A stretch of DNA of 64,000 nt from Sinohyriopsis cumingii. Taxonomy: Eukaryota; Mollusca; Bivalvia; Unionida; Unionidae. The DNA is taken from NCBI GenBank assembly GCA_028554795.2, contig CM068835.1, positions 32,554,311 through 32,618,310 on the forward strand, in the 5' to 3' direction. Position numbers and translations under genes: made by a program. Position 1 is the stretch's first letter. The number at the start of each line of letters is the position of its first letter. Positions 32,415 to 39,620 of the stretch are shown piece by piece. The notes beneath the pieces are model-generated. The model was not told where the DNA came from, did no database searches, and saw only the letters and a program-made list of their open reading frames with translations.

Positions 32415-33524
32415 TCACTTCTTTTTATAGTCGATGACTTGCGAAGCGTCGATCCAAGAATCAAAACTGGGTGGATATCCTTTCCAACGTACTTTGACTT
32501 CTTTGACACGTCGTTTGCCCACTTTACGGGTTCTGCGTTCGAGAATGCTTTCGATGTCGTACATGTCGTCTTCTTTTTTGGTGACACGTTGTAACTCGGG
32601 CAAATAAAACGTTCCTTTGAGCACTTCTCCGTTCATGTCTTCCAATTTATAGATGGCAGGATGACGACCATGCACTCGTCCAGTGACGCGAAACAATTCG
32701 GTCGTCCAGTTAGGTAAGTAACCTTTATCGAAAGTGCGTTTGGTTTTGCCAATGCGCACCCAATCTCCTACGGCCAACTCTCCACTTTTCTTGGGGACAG
32801 CCCTCGTCGGGGATGTACCAAACAGGCGCTCAAACACCAGCACTTCGTTCTCGGGAGTCACTTCTTGCGGGGCACGTCCGATGCTTCGATGGTAAGATTG
32901 GTTGTACGCTTGCACCAGGTGCGGTAAGATGTCGATGTACTTCAGAGTGTGGTGATGCGTAAAATATTTCCACATGCGTTCTTTCAAAGTGCGTTGAAAA
33001 CGTTCCACGATGCTGGCTTTGGTTTCGGGATTCTCGGTGGTAAAAAAATGAATGTCACGTTTCTTTAATTCTTTTTGGAAAGCTTGGTTCAGAAATTCGG
33101 TGCCTTTGTCCGTTTGCCATCGAAGAGGGTGACGACCGCTTTGTTTCAACACCCGTTGCATGGCTCGCACTAACTCGCTGCTCGATTTGGAAGTCAAGGG
33201 CACGACCCAGGGAAATTTGGAAAAGACGTCGATGACACAAAACAAATATTTGTAGCCACGATTGTAGCTGGCCAAATGAGAGACATCGGCTATATCGGCT
33301 TGCCATTGATGATCGATGCCTTCCACTCGGGTGCGACTTCTGGCAAACTTGCATCGAATGGGTTTGTGTAAAGTGTAGGTAACTTGTTCTTGTAACCATC
33401 GTTGCACTTGAGGTAAACGGAGACTTTTCAGTCGAGTTTTGGCAGCACGATACAATTTTTGAACTCCTGCATAACCTGCAGGATGGGAGGGATCGTAGTA
33501 AATGCTAGCTAAGACTTTTTCCAT
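32415..33524 (-). CDS. Retroviral-type DDE integrase with C-terminal chromodomain
   Basis: 369 residues from ATG 33524 (MEKVLASIYYDP); no lesion. The N-terminal region replaces a zinc-binding domain. The catalytic core shows DHQWQADIADVS (first D), WQTDKGTEF (second D) and SIVERFQRTLK (E), i.e. D,D-35-E order. An SH3-like stretch follows (GDWVRIGKTKRTFDKGYLP). A chromodomain closes the protein (YDIESILERR, VRWKGYPPSFDSWIDAS). It catalyses insertion of the linear element, consistent with the 6-bp duplication. It overlaps nothing and sits 5 bp before the membrane-protein gene. This is one of the few enzymes intact in copy B. Confidence 0.93.
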   Translation of the reverse strand: MEKVLASIYYDPSHPAGYAGVQKLYRAAKTRLKSLRLPQVQRWLQEQVTYTLHKPIRCKFARSRTRVEGIDHQWQADIADVSHLASYNRGYKYLFCVIDVFSKFPWVVPLTSKSSSELVRAMQRVLKQSGRHPLRWQTDKGTEFLNQAFQKELKKRDIHFFTTENPETKASIVERFQRTLKERMWKYFTHHHTLKYIDILPHLVQAYNQSYHRSIGRAPQEVTPENEVLVFERLFGTSPTRAVPKKSGELAVGDWVRIGKTKRTFDKGYLPNWTTELFRVTGRVHGRHPAIYKLEDMNGEVLKGTFYLPELQRVTKKEDDMYDIESILERRTRKVGKRRVKEVKVRWKGYPPSFDSWIDASQVIDYKKK

Positions 33525-33543
33525 TTTTGTGTTGGTTGGTGTG

Positions 33544-34185
33544 TTAATAAGGCACCCACTCTTGGAAGATGCTACTCTTTTTCTCTTGGGGTATTTTTTT
33601 GGATTGCAATGCTTTGCGTGTGCGACCGGCAATAGGTGTTGAAGAGGAGGATGTCTGAGCGGGGGATATCGGTTCTTGTTTCACTTCTGTCTTCACTTCT
33701 GTCTTCATTTTCTTTTTCTCTTGTGATGAAGAAGGGGTGGCCACCATCTTTTTAATCCATCCAATTCTGGAGGTAGGTGGTGTTGTTAACTTGCGTACTT
33801 TTTCTCGTGGAGTTTGAAACCCTTCTTCTTCTTCTCTTTTTTCTGTCTTGGTCACTGGTAGTGGTGGTACTGGTACTGATACTGGTACTGGTGATGGTGC
33901 TGGACTTTTCATCAAGGTCTTAAAATCTTTCAGAGTGGGTAGAGCTGTTTCGTCTAAAGCTTTCTGGTGAAAGAGTTGCAGTCGTTGCAAGAGTTGACCG
34001 TACTTTTGCGATTTTTCTGTTTCGGACAAATCTTGGCGATCCATCAAGGACTGCAATTCGTGTTGTAACTGGGACATCTCGCTCAAATTGGGATTGGGAG
34101 GTAAATGCGGGGTGCGTTGTTCTTGCCACCGATGGTATTCCATCCATCGTTTGTAAGGCACTAAAGCCAGTTTTCGTCCTTCCAT
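33544..34185 (-). CDS. Conserved Polinton protein, Pro/Ser/Lys-rich, unknown function
   Basis: 213 residues from ATG 34185. The N-terminus KLALVPYKRWMEY is a recurrent start in Polinton proteins of unknown role. A predicted coiled coil follows (about 37-85), then a low-complexity P/V/S region (about 93-115), a K/E-rich stretch, and a C-terminus GRTRKALQSKK..EWVPY. The weak TATA-like GATAAAAAG is about 25 nt upstream. In copy A only the last about 45 codons survive, fused to the neighbouring gene. Confidence 0.68.
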   Translation of the reverse strand: MEGRKLALVPYKRWMEYHRWQEQRTPHLPPNPNLSEMSQLQHELQSLMDRQDLSETEKSQKYGQLLQRLQLFHQKALDETALPTLKDFKTLMKSPAPSPVPVSVPVPPLPVTKTEKREEEEGFQTPREKVRKLTTPPTSRIGWIKKMVATPSSSQEKKKMKTEVKTEVKQEPISPAQTSSSSTPIAGRTRKALQSKKIPQEKKSSIFQEWVPY

Positions 34186-34234
34186 GGGGTTGTCAGGGGT
34201 CGATTCTGAGATCTTGGGACTTCCGAGGGCCTTT

Positions 34235-34639
34235 TTATCTTGCTCCCACCAGTCCTCCCAACATGGTTCCCAAGACTCCTTTCAGTAAGGGGCCTACAAG
34301 AGAGGTAAAATGCCTCCACGTTGGACCAACATCTTCCTTTTTTTGACGAATGGGAATTTTCTTTTGAACCATTTGGCAAAGAACGTGACGATGTTTGCTT
34401 AAGCATTGTTTCTGGTGTTTGGACAAAGGGATCGTGCCTTTCAAGACGTTCAAACAACATTCGCACACGGTATCGATGGCCTCTTTGGAGGCCGATTGAA
34501 TGAGTTGTTTTCGTAGAGGTGGAGAAGCTTTGGACAGGACAGATAACATGTCCCCATGTTTGACTAAACGAGGAGGCAGTCCTTTTCTTTTCTTTCCTTG
34601 GGGCTGTTTAGAAGAGGGATGTTTTCTGGAGGGTGACAT
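34235..34639 (-). CDS. Conserved Polinton helical protein with Gly-rich hydrophobic C-terminus
   Basis: 134 residues from ATG 34639 (MSPSRKHPSSKQ), TATAAAAA at about 34685. Basic N-terminus, helical core CECCLNVLKGTIPLSKHQKQ, and a C-terminal amphipathic/hydrophobic helix SLVGPLLKGVLGTMLGGLVG. The core resembles ILQGIIQIPHQTKR of the next gene (34688-35638), so the two may be paralogues. The hydrophobic tail would suit a membrane-active virion protein, which is inference. Confidence 0.65.
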   Translation of the reverse strand: MSPSRKHPSSKQPQGKKRKGLPPRLVKHGDMLSVLSKASPPLRKQLIQSASKEAIDTVCECCLNVLKGTIPLSKHQKQCLSKHRHVLCQMVQKKIPIRQKKEDVGPTWRHFTSLVGPLLKGVLGTMLGGLVGAR

Positions 34640-34687
34640 CTTCAGAAGCACTAAAACACTGATACCCGGCTTGGTCACAGGCCTTTT

Positions 34688-35638
34688 TTATACTGGAACG
34701 CATCGCCACTGATTGTCTTTACGTCGTATCAACTTGAGGACAGGCATGACACGTCGTGCAGGGGTACGCAACGGGCTAAATCGAGCCAGTTCTTGCTTGG
34801 ACAAATCCAGTAAACTTTGTAACATGCCCGATCTTTCTTGAACTTTGATTTTGGGAGAAGGTACTTTGTGAGCAGCAGCCACTGCCACTAAATTGGAGGG
34901 TCCTGCCACTGGGGAAGTTCTTTTTGGGGTCATCAACGGAGAAGTTCTTGGTGTGATCAACGTCTCCAAGTACTCTTCAGTTCTAGATGTCATCAACGGA
35001 GAAGTGGATGAACGTGAGGCTGCCGGAGACACAGTCACCGCCGTGGCAGGTCGTGGTTTGCGAGTGTAAAGTTGCGTCCTGGCCGAAGTGCCTCTCTTGC
35101 GACTAGTTTTCTTCTGTGGACTTTTCTTTTTCTGGGGACTTTTTCTCTGTTTCTTTTTCTGGGGGCTTCTTTACTTTTTCCGGGGTGGTGTCTGGTAAGA
35201 GGAGGGTCCCGCCACTGGATAAGTTCTTCTTCTTGGGGACCTGGTCTTTTTCTTCTTCTTGGGACTTTGTTGGACTTTTTTCTTGGGGAGAAGTTTGGCG
35301 GCATTAGGATCCCATCTTAAGAGAGAACGAATGATGACCCCTCCTAGAGTACCGCTCCCTCCAGATTTCAAAATGATTTGTTTTTTGGTTTGAGTGTCAA
35401 TGCGGGGATCGGCCAGTTGGACCAAAGCGACTTTGTTTCGATAGAAAAAGCGTTTGGTTTGATGAGGAATCTGAATGATTCCTTGGAGTATTTGACGTGC
35501 CGTCACCGTGAACCATCGTAAGACTTCTTTGAGACGAGCTTCTAAGACACGAGCTCGTATTTGTGGATTTTTTTCTCGACTGATGCCATACAAGGCACGA
35601 ATCAATTTGACGGGAAGATGCGACTGAAGGGACGTCAT
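34688..35638 (-). pseudogene. Lys-rich core-like protein, one nonsense codon
   Basis: One continuous frame of 317 codons from ATG 35638 (MTSLQSHLPVK) to 34688, interrupted only by TAA at 35171-35173. N-terminal helical domain (about 1-100) with ILQGIIQIPHQTKRFFYRNK and GGVIIRSLLRWDPNAAKLL. A central Lys/Arg/Pro/Ser region of about 70 residues is histone/protamine-like. The C-terminal domain has VAAAHKVPSPKIKVQERSG and LSPLRTPARRVMPVLKLI. TATAAAAA lies about 40 nt upstream. Likely a DNA-binding virion core protein; no named family recognised. Confidence 0.68.
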
Positions 35639-35705
35639 GTTGACGTTGTGTGAGACAGACGAAAAGGGTCTGAGGTTTTTATAGATTTTTTTATGTGGAG
35701 TGAAA

Positions 35706-36434
35706 TTAAGTCGAGGACGGAGACGTGTACAGGACAGGCCCTCCGTCTTGGCACCAGTGGTGAAGCAAGTGGGTACGAAATCGCAAATCCTCGGGGGTCG
35801 TAGGTTTCAAATCGACGAGTAAATAGGCGTGTGGCGTTTGAGTGGCATCGTCGTACGCCTGAGTCAACCAAGGCGTTCCTAACTGTTTGGCTAAGACTTG
35901 CACTTGCGATTTATCTCGAGGGCTTTTAAACAAGACCACGTAATGCGCATTGAGACTGATGGTGCGATGGGCTTTACTTTGTTGAAACAAATTTTGGGTG
36001 ATGTAAACGACACTGGCATTACGGTGATGCCCTTTGCGCGTGAACCACAGTTTAATTTCTTCTTCGTCTTCTCCTAACATGTCGTCGAAAATGACCAAAT
36101 GGGTTTGACGGGAGTCAGAGACGATGCCGTCATCTTCTTTAGGAATGCCTTCCACAAACACGATGGAATCGCCTTGACTTTCTCGCAAGAGGCTGTACGC
36201 CGATTGCCACTCTTTGTAACACCACACGATCCGCTGAGGTGGCCGATCGATCAAATGATGTTCATGTTCGATCAAACGTTTGACGAATTCGGTTTTACCT
36301 GAACCGCTAGGTCCAGCAATGAGCATGTTAAAGGGATGGCGAAGATACAAAGCCTCCCAACTGGCACGATCTAAGTGTTCGTCGATGACTTTGACAGTGG
36401 AGGAAGAGGGCGCAGAAACAGCAGAGGTAGCCAT
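35706..36434 (-). CDS. Genome-packaging ATPase (FtsK/HerA, A32-like)
   Basis: 242 residues from ATG 36434; intact. Walker A GPSGSGKTEF (about residues 41-50), Walker B THLVIFDDMLGEDEE, a following RKGHHRNASVVYITQNLFQQ (sensor-like strand with terminal QN), and a C-terminal YLLVDLKP..DLRFRTH block. This is the packaging ATPase common to Polintons and other PRD1-adenovirus lineage viruses, which drives DNA into the capsid. TATATAAA lies at 36481-36488. Copy A's version lost the Walker A region. Confidence 0.92.
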   Translation of the reverse strand: MATSAVSAPSSSTVKVIDEHLDRASWEALYLRHPFNMLIAGPSGSGKTEFVKRLIEHEHHLIDRPPQRIVWCYKEWQSAYSLLRESQGDSIVFVEGIPKEDDGIVSDSRQTHLVIFDDMLGEDEEEIKLWFTRKGHHRNASVVYITQNLFQQSKAHRTISLNAHYVVLFKSPRDKSQVQVLAKQLGTPWLTQAYDDATQTPHAYLLVDLKPTTPEDLRFRTHLLHHWCQDGGPVLYTSPSST

Positions 36435-36480
36435 AGTGTGAGAAATGTCACTTGTGACACGAAAACAAACAAGACGAGAG

Positions 36481-36488
36481 TTTATATA
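36481..36488 (-). promoter_or_regulatory. TATA box of the ATPase gene
   Basis: TATATAAA on the minus strand, about 47 nt before ATG 36434, located between the ATPase and the upstream block's poly(A) signal. Confidence 0.6.
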
Positions 36489-36505
36489 CTTTTTTTCAGA
36501 ACACG

Positions 36506-36511
36506 TTTATT
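36506..36511 (-). terminator. AATAAA at the end of the polymerase-to-membrane-protein block
   Basis: TTTATT on the plus strand within ACACGTTTATTG, conserved in copy A (GGACACGTTTATTGTAGG near 11065). It lies just beyond the stop of 36519-37244, so transcripts from the upstream minus-strand genes can end here by ordinary polyadenylation. Confidence 0.55.
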
Positions 36512-36518
36512 GAATGTT

Positions 36519-37244
36519 TCATACATGAATACGAAAGACAAAAATACATAAAAGCCAAAGGCTTAAGTACAAGGATAAAAGGCACATGATAACCATTAAC
36601 GTGGAATAAACACAAGTGTCTGTACAACAACATGTTTTGGGTAATGTTCTAACCAGTTCTATTGTAGGGGGTAAGGTCACACAAGTGTCCTCCCGAAAGG
36701 GTCTTTCAGGCCTGTCCACGACAGTCCCGTCCTGGTTGACGGGTTCTTCTGGCACCGTCACTAACACGGGTTGAAAAGTAACTTTTTTCCTTGAACAACT
36801 CTCGTGCATACTGGGCCACTTCTTGGGTCCAAGCCTCAAAATCCCATTCTTTCCAGGCACGGACATCTGTCCAATGGGGATGTAAGTCACAAGCTACACA
36901 CACATCGTTATACACGTCTTGGGTAGCTAATAGTTGACGAATCTTTTTTTCCCGTAGAGGTCGAGAAGTATCCAGATGAAACCGCAAGGCTTTGAGCAAA
37001 AGGAGTTTTTCGTGACCATCTAAGGCCATTGAGGTGGTAAGTACTGATCGTAAAGAGTCCACAAAGAATCGGCTGGTAAACGAAATCCCAGAAAACAAGT
37101 CACTAAGACACACACCACTTGTCGACCCAAATTGAATGGATACAGTTCTTGTAATAATCGATGGTAATGATCCACGGTTTGAATATGGTCATTGAGTTCC
37201 TTCCACGGAATCTGTTCAATCACTTGTGACATAATCCGTGGCAT
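36519..37244 (-). pseudogene. Putative membrane-anchored Polinton protein, two frame changes
   Basis: Starts MPRIMSQVIEQIPWKELNDH (37244, TATAAAAT about 12-18 nt upstream). The reading then passes to another frame carrying CLSDLFSGISFTSRF, HLDTSRPLREKKIRQ, and DVCVACDLHPHWTDV (a C/H pattern). It passes back for the C-terminal part, KKVTFQPVLVTVPEEP, RPFREDTCVTLP, and a hydrophobic tail (VYSTLMVIMCLLSLYLSLWL). The first frame change occurs at the same place in copy A, so it may be a splice, a recoding event, or two overlapping genes. Function unknown. Confidence 0.5.
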
Positions 37245-37713
37245 GGCAACTTGATTTTATAGTGTCTTTGTTTCGGAAGCAATAAAGGTAATTTCTAACT
37301 AAACATGTTCGTTCTCCAGTAGGGAATTTAAATGTTACATACTGTAACTGAAACGTCAGAGTTTGTCTAGATGTTTCGTCTTTCTCTAAGCAGATTCCAT
37401 GTAACAAATGTTGGTAATCCTTTAATTCGTCTTCCTCAATACGTTGCAGTAATTGAATCTCGAAGTAACCAAAATTACGAACGTCTAGTTCATCATCATT
37501 CACAAACTGAAAGTGTTCAACAAGGTCTGACCACTGAAACAATTTCTGACGAATCAGTCCTCTTATACCATTCAGGTACCAGTGGTTAAAGATCTGGTGA
37601 CGTAACGGATGCAATTGTTCTTTACGTTTCACTTGTATTTTGACCAGTTCTCTGTAAATCCTTTCTCTCAACTCCTCAGGCAAGCCCAAAATGTTCTCTT
37701 GTAAAGTATCCAT
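37216..37713 (-). CDS. F-box-like paralogue 3
   Basis: 165 residues from ATG 37713 (MDTLQENILGLPEELRERIY). LP.ELRERIYRELVKIQ resembles the start of an F-box, but the rest of an F-box is not obvious. The middle HPLRHQIFNHWYLNGIRGLI and the tail FPTGERTCLVRNYLYCFR match paralogue 1. The 3' end overlaps the start of the next gene by 29 nt. Host-protein degradation via SCF is a possibility only. Confidence 0.55.
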   Translation of the reverse strand: MDTLQENILGLPEELRERIYRELVKIQVKRKEQLHPLRHQIFNHWYLNGIRGLIRQKLFQWSDLVEHFQFVNDDELDVRNFGYFEIQLLQRIEEDELKDYQHLLHGICLEKDETSRQTLTFQLQYVTFKFPTGERTCLVRNYLYCFRNKDTIKSSCHATDYVTSD

Positions 37714-37948
37714 AAGTATATACACTGTTTTTGAAATCCTTGGGTGGTGGCCAATAGCCTCGTTTACCTTTGTGCCTGATGTAATATCCACTCATAATCA
37801 GTCTTCTTATACTTTGGAACAGAGCATAATTTAAAAACGGTTGAATAACTTTGCGTTTGCGTTTCACTTGTATTTTGATCAGTTCTCGGTAAATGCGTTC
37901 TCTCAACTCCACAGGCAAAGCACGAATGTTCTCTAACAAAGTATCCAT
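37676..37948 (-). CDS. F-box-like paralogue 2, short
   Basis: 90 residues from ATG 37948. It shares MDTLLENIRALPVELRERIY with its neighbours, then diverges (RLIMSGYYIRHKGKRGYWPP). It stops early and its end overlaps the start of paralogue 3, so it may be a truncated duplicate. Confidence 0.45.
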   Translation of the reverse strand: MDTLLENIRALPVELRERIYRELIKIQVKRKRKVIQPFLNYALFQSIRRLIMSGYYIRHKGKRGYWPPPKDFKNSVYTYGYFTREHFGLA

Positions 37949-37960
37949 GAATAGGTCATA

Positions 37961-38419
37961 CTAAATCCTCTTTGGTCTGACACAAGAAATGTACTCTTTG
38001 CACAAACATGGTTTTACTTCAGTGTCGAATTTAAATCGTTTAGTCACTAATCTACACATTACAATTCGTTCAGAAGTTTCCTCTTTCACTAAGTTGACAT
38101 TTTGTTCAAGATGTTGGTAATTCGTTAACTCTTCCTCTGGAATTCGATGCAGTACGTTTACAATGATGTAGTAGATAGAATCGTCCATAACAAACCAATC
38201 CTTTTTAAAACTAGGGGATCGTTGATCAATGTCTGTCCAATGGAACACTTTCAATTGAATCAATCCTTGTATAGCCTTCAGGTACCAGTGGATCAAACAC
38301 CGGTGACGTAACGGATGCAATTGTTCTTTACGTTTCACTTGTATTTTGACCAGCTCTCGGTAAATGCGTTCTCTCAACTCCACAGGCAAAGCACGAATGT
38401 TCTCTAGCAAAGTATCCAT
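37961..38419 (-). CDS. F-box-like paralogue 1
   Basis: 152 residues from ATG 38419 (MDTLLENIRALPVELRERIY). Shared blocks are QVKRKEQLHPLRHR..HWYLKAIQGLI, IPEEELTNYQHLEQN, and a Cys-containing tail CLCKEYISCVRPKRI. First of three tandem copies; copy A retains at least two decayed members in the same place. Function unknown beyond weak F-box likeness. Confidence 0.58.
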   Translation of the reverse strand: MDTLLENIRALPVELRERIYRELVKIQVKRKEQLHPLRHRCLIHWYLKAIQGLIQLKVFHWTDIDQRSPSFKKDWFVMDDSIYYIIVNVLHRIPEEELTNYQHLEQNVNLVKEETSERIVMCRLVTKRFKFDTEVKPCLCKEYISCVRPKRI

Positions 38420-38441
38420 GAACAGATTATGGTAAGTTACT

Positions 38442-39080
38442 TCAATGTCTCGGTCCCACTAAGGGTAAGTAATGACAATGCGGTGACCATCGAGCATGTT
38501 CTACGTAGGCCGAATCTTGCGGTTCCCAGTAATGAAGTGACACACCGCAACTGAAGCACTTGACTTTATCTCCTTCGCCCAAGTAGAAAAATCCGGCTCT
38601 GGCTAATTCTTCAGGGGTCGGTCCTCCCAGATACTTAGGCCATTTTCCTTTGAACGATTGAAGACGATTTTCAAAGTCATAGTATTCCGACAAACGTACA
38701 GGAAACGAATATTCGTCTTTCACAGGTTCGTTTCGATGAGGGTTGAGTGACATGGGCAGGAGTTTGCTCAGGGCTGGATGACATCCGTAGGGGGGTAGAC
38801 GTGAAGGTGAACATTCCCCTTTAAAACGAAACCCAGTAAAATGTCCAAGAGGACGAGCGGCATCACTTTCGCATCCCTCAGGTTTGACACGCACAGCATC
38901 ACTTTCCATGATAGGGGTAGTGAGAACAAAGTTCCCATGATGCTTTACGGCATCGCTAAGGTCACAACGTACAGCATCGTACCCATCGCAAGGCTCACAA
39001 TCGCATTCCACTTCAGAAGCCTCACACTTGAATTGTGCCTTTCTAAACAACTTGTTTTGTGTTTCTCTGAAAGTATTCAT
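38442..39080 (-). CDS. BIR-domain (IAP-like) protein 2
   Basis: 212 residues from ATG 39080, TATAAAAA about 55 nt upstream. The N-terminal half is repetitive (ESDAVRVKPEGCESDAARPL, DAVRCDLSDAV) and Cys-rich. The C-terminal BIR domain reads RLQSFKGKWP..ELARAGFFYLGEGDKVKCFSCG, then the pair EHARWSPHC, with zinc ligands C-x2-C, H and C in place. There is no RING. Viral BIR proteins bind caspases or IAP antagonists and suppress apoptosis; that role is inferred. Copy A has a homologue with an intact BIR. Confidence 0.82.
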   Translation of the reverse strand: MNTFRETQNKLFRKAQFKCEASEVECDCEPCDGYDAVRCDLSDAVKHHGNFVLTTPIMESDAVRVKPEGCESDAARPLGHFTGFRFKGECSPSRLPPYGCHPALSKLLPMSLNPHRNEPVKDEYSFPVRLSEYYDFENRLQSFKGKWPKYLGGPTPEELARAGFFYLGEGDKVKCFSCGVSLHYWEPQDSAYVEHARWSPHCHYLPLVGPRH

Positions 39081-39138
39081 CTTGTTCTCTCGGTCTTGGA
39101 AGTCACAATGAACTATCGATCTTGACCATAGCCCCTTT

Positions 39139-39597
39139 TTATACTAGTCGCAATGCAGTCTCCAGCTTGTACATCTTTCCTTTTTTATGTTTTTTATGTC
39201 TTGTTCTGGAAGGTACCGTCTCTAAGGTACCGTCAACATTGTACTTTAGTGTGATGGGTGGAAAGGCCATAGAAAGGTAAGGGCAGTGCGGAGACCATCG
39301 AGTATGTTCCAGAATAGCTGAATCTTTATAGATACATAGATCCATTCGTAACTTCAGTCCGCAAGCGAAACACTGTACCTCGTATCCCAATCCTGACTCA
39401 GGTCCCAAGTAGACAAATCCTGTTCTAGCTAAAACATGCGAAGAAGGTAATCCTTCCCTATGGGTAGGCCATTTCTGAAACGTGTCCAATCGACGGGCAC
39501 AATCACAATAGTCAGGTAAGAAGACTGGAAAATGGTAGGGTTTGAACTTGGAGTTCTCATCGGGTTTCTCACTCGATTCTTGCTGTGTCGAAGTCAT
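39139..39597 (-). CDS. BIR-domain (IAP-like) protein 1
   Basis: 152 residues from ATG 39597, TATAAAAC about 35 nt upstream. BIR: RRLDTFQKWP, LARTGFVYLGPESGLGYEVQ, CFACGLKL, EHTRWSPHC; basic tail RHKKHKKGKMYK. Zinc ligands conserved. It is absent from copy A at the corresponding site (polymerase end directly abuts BIR 2), so it is either a gain in copy B's lineage or a deletion in copy A. No RING domain. Confidence 0.8.
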   Translation of the reverse strand: MTSTQQESSEKPDENSKFKPYHFPVFLPDYCDCARRLDTFQKWPTHREGLPSSHVLARTGFVYLGPESGLGYEVQCFACGLKLRMDLCIYKDSAILEHTRWSPHCPYLSMAFPPITLKYNVDGTLETVPSRTRHKKHKKGKMYKLETALRLV

Positions 39598-39620
39598 CCT
39601 TCTAGCGTGTGACTATCCTC

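Noticed and set aside
35035-35304. Separate basic protein gene
   Set aside because: It is an alternative frame over the Lys-rich region of the 34688-35638 gene; the continuous frame of that gene is supported by both ends.
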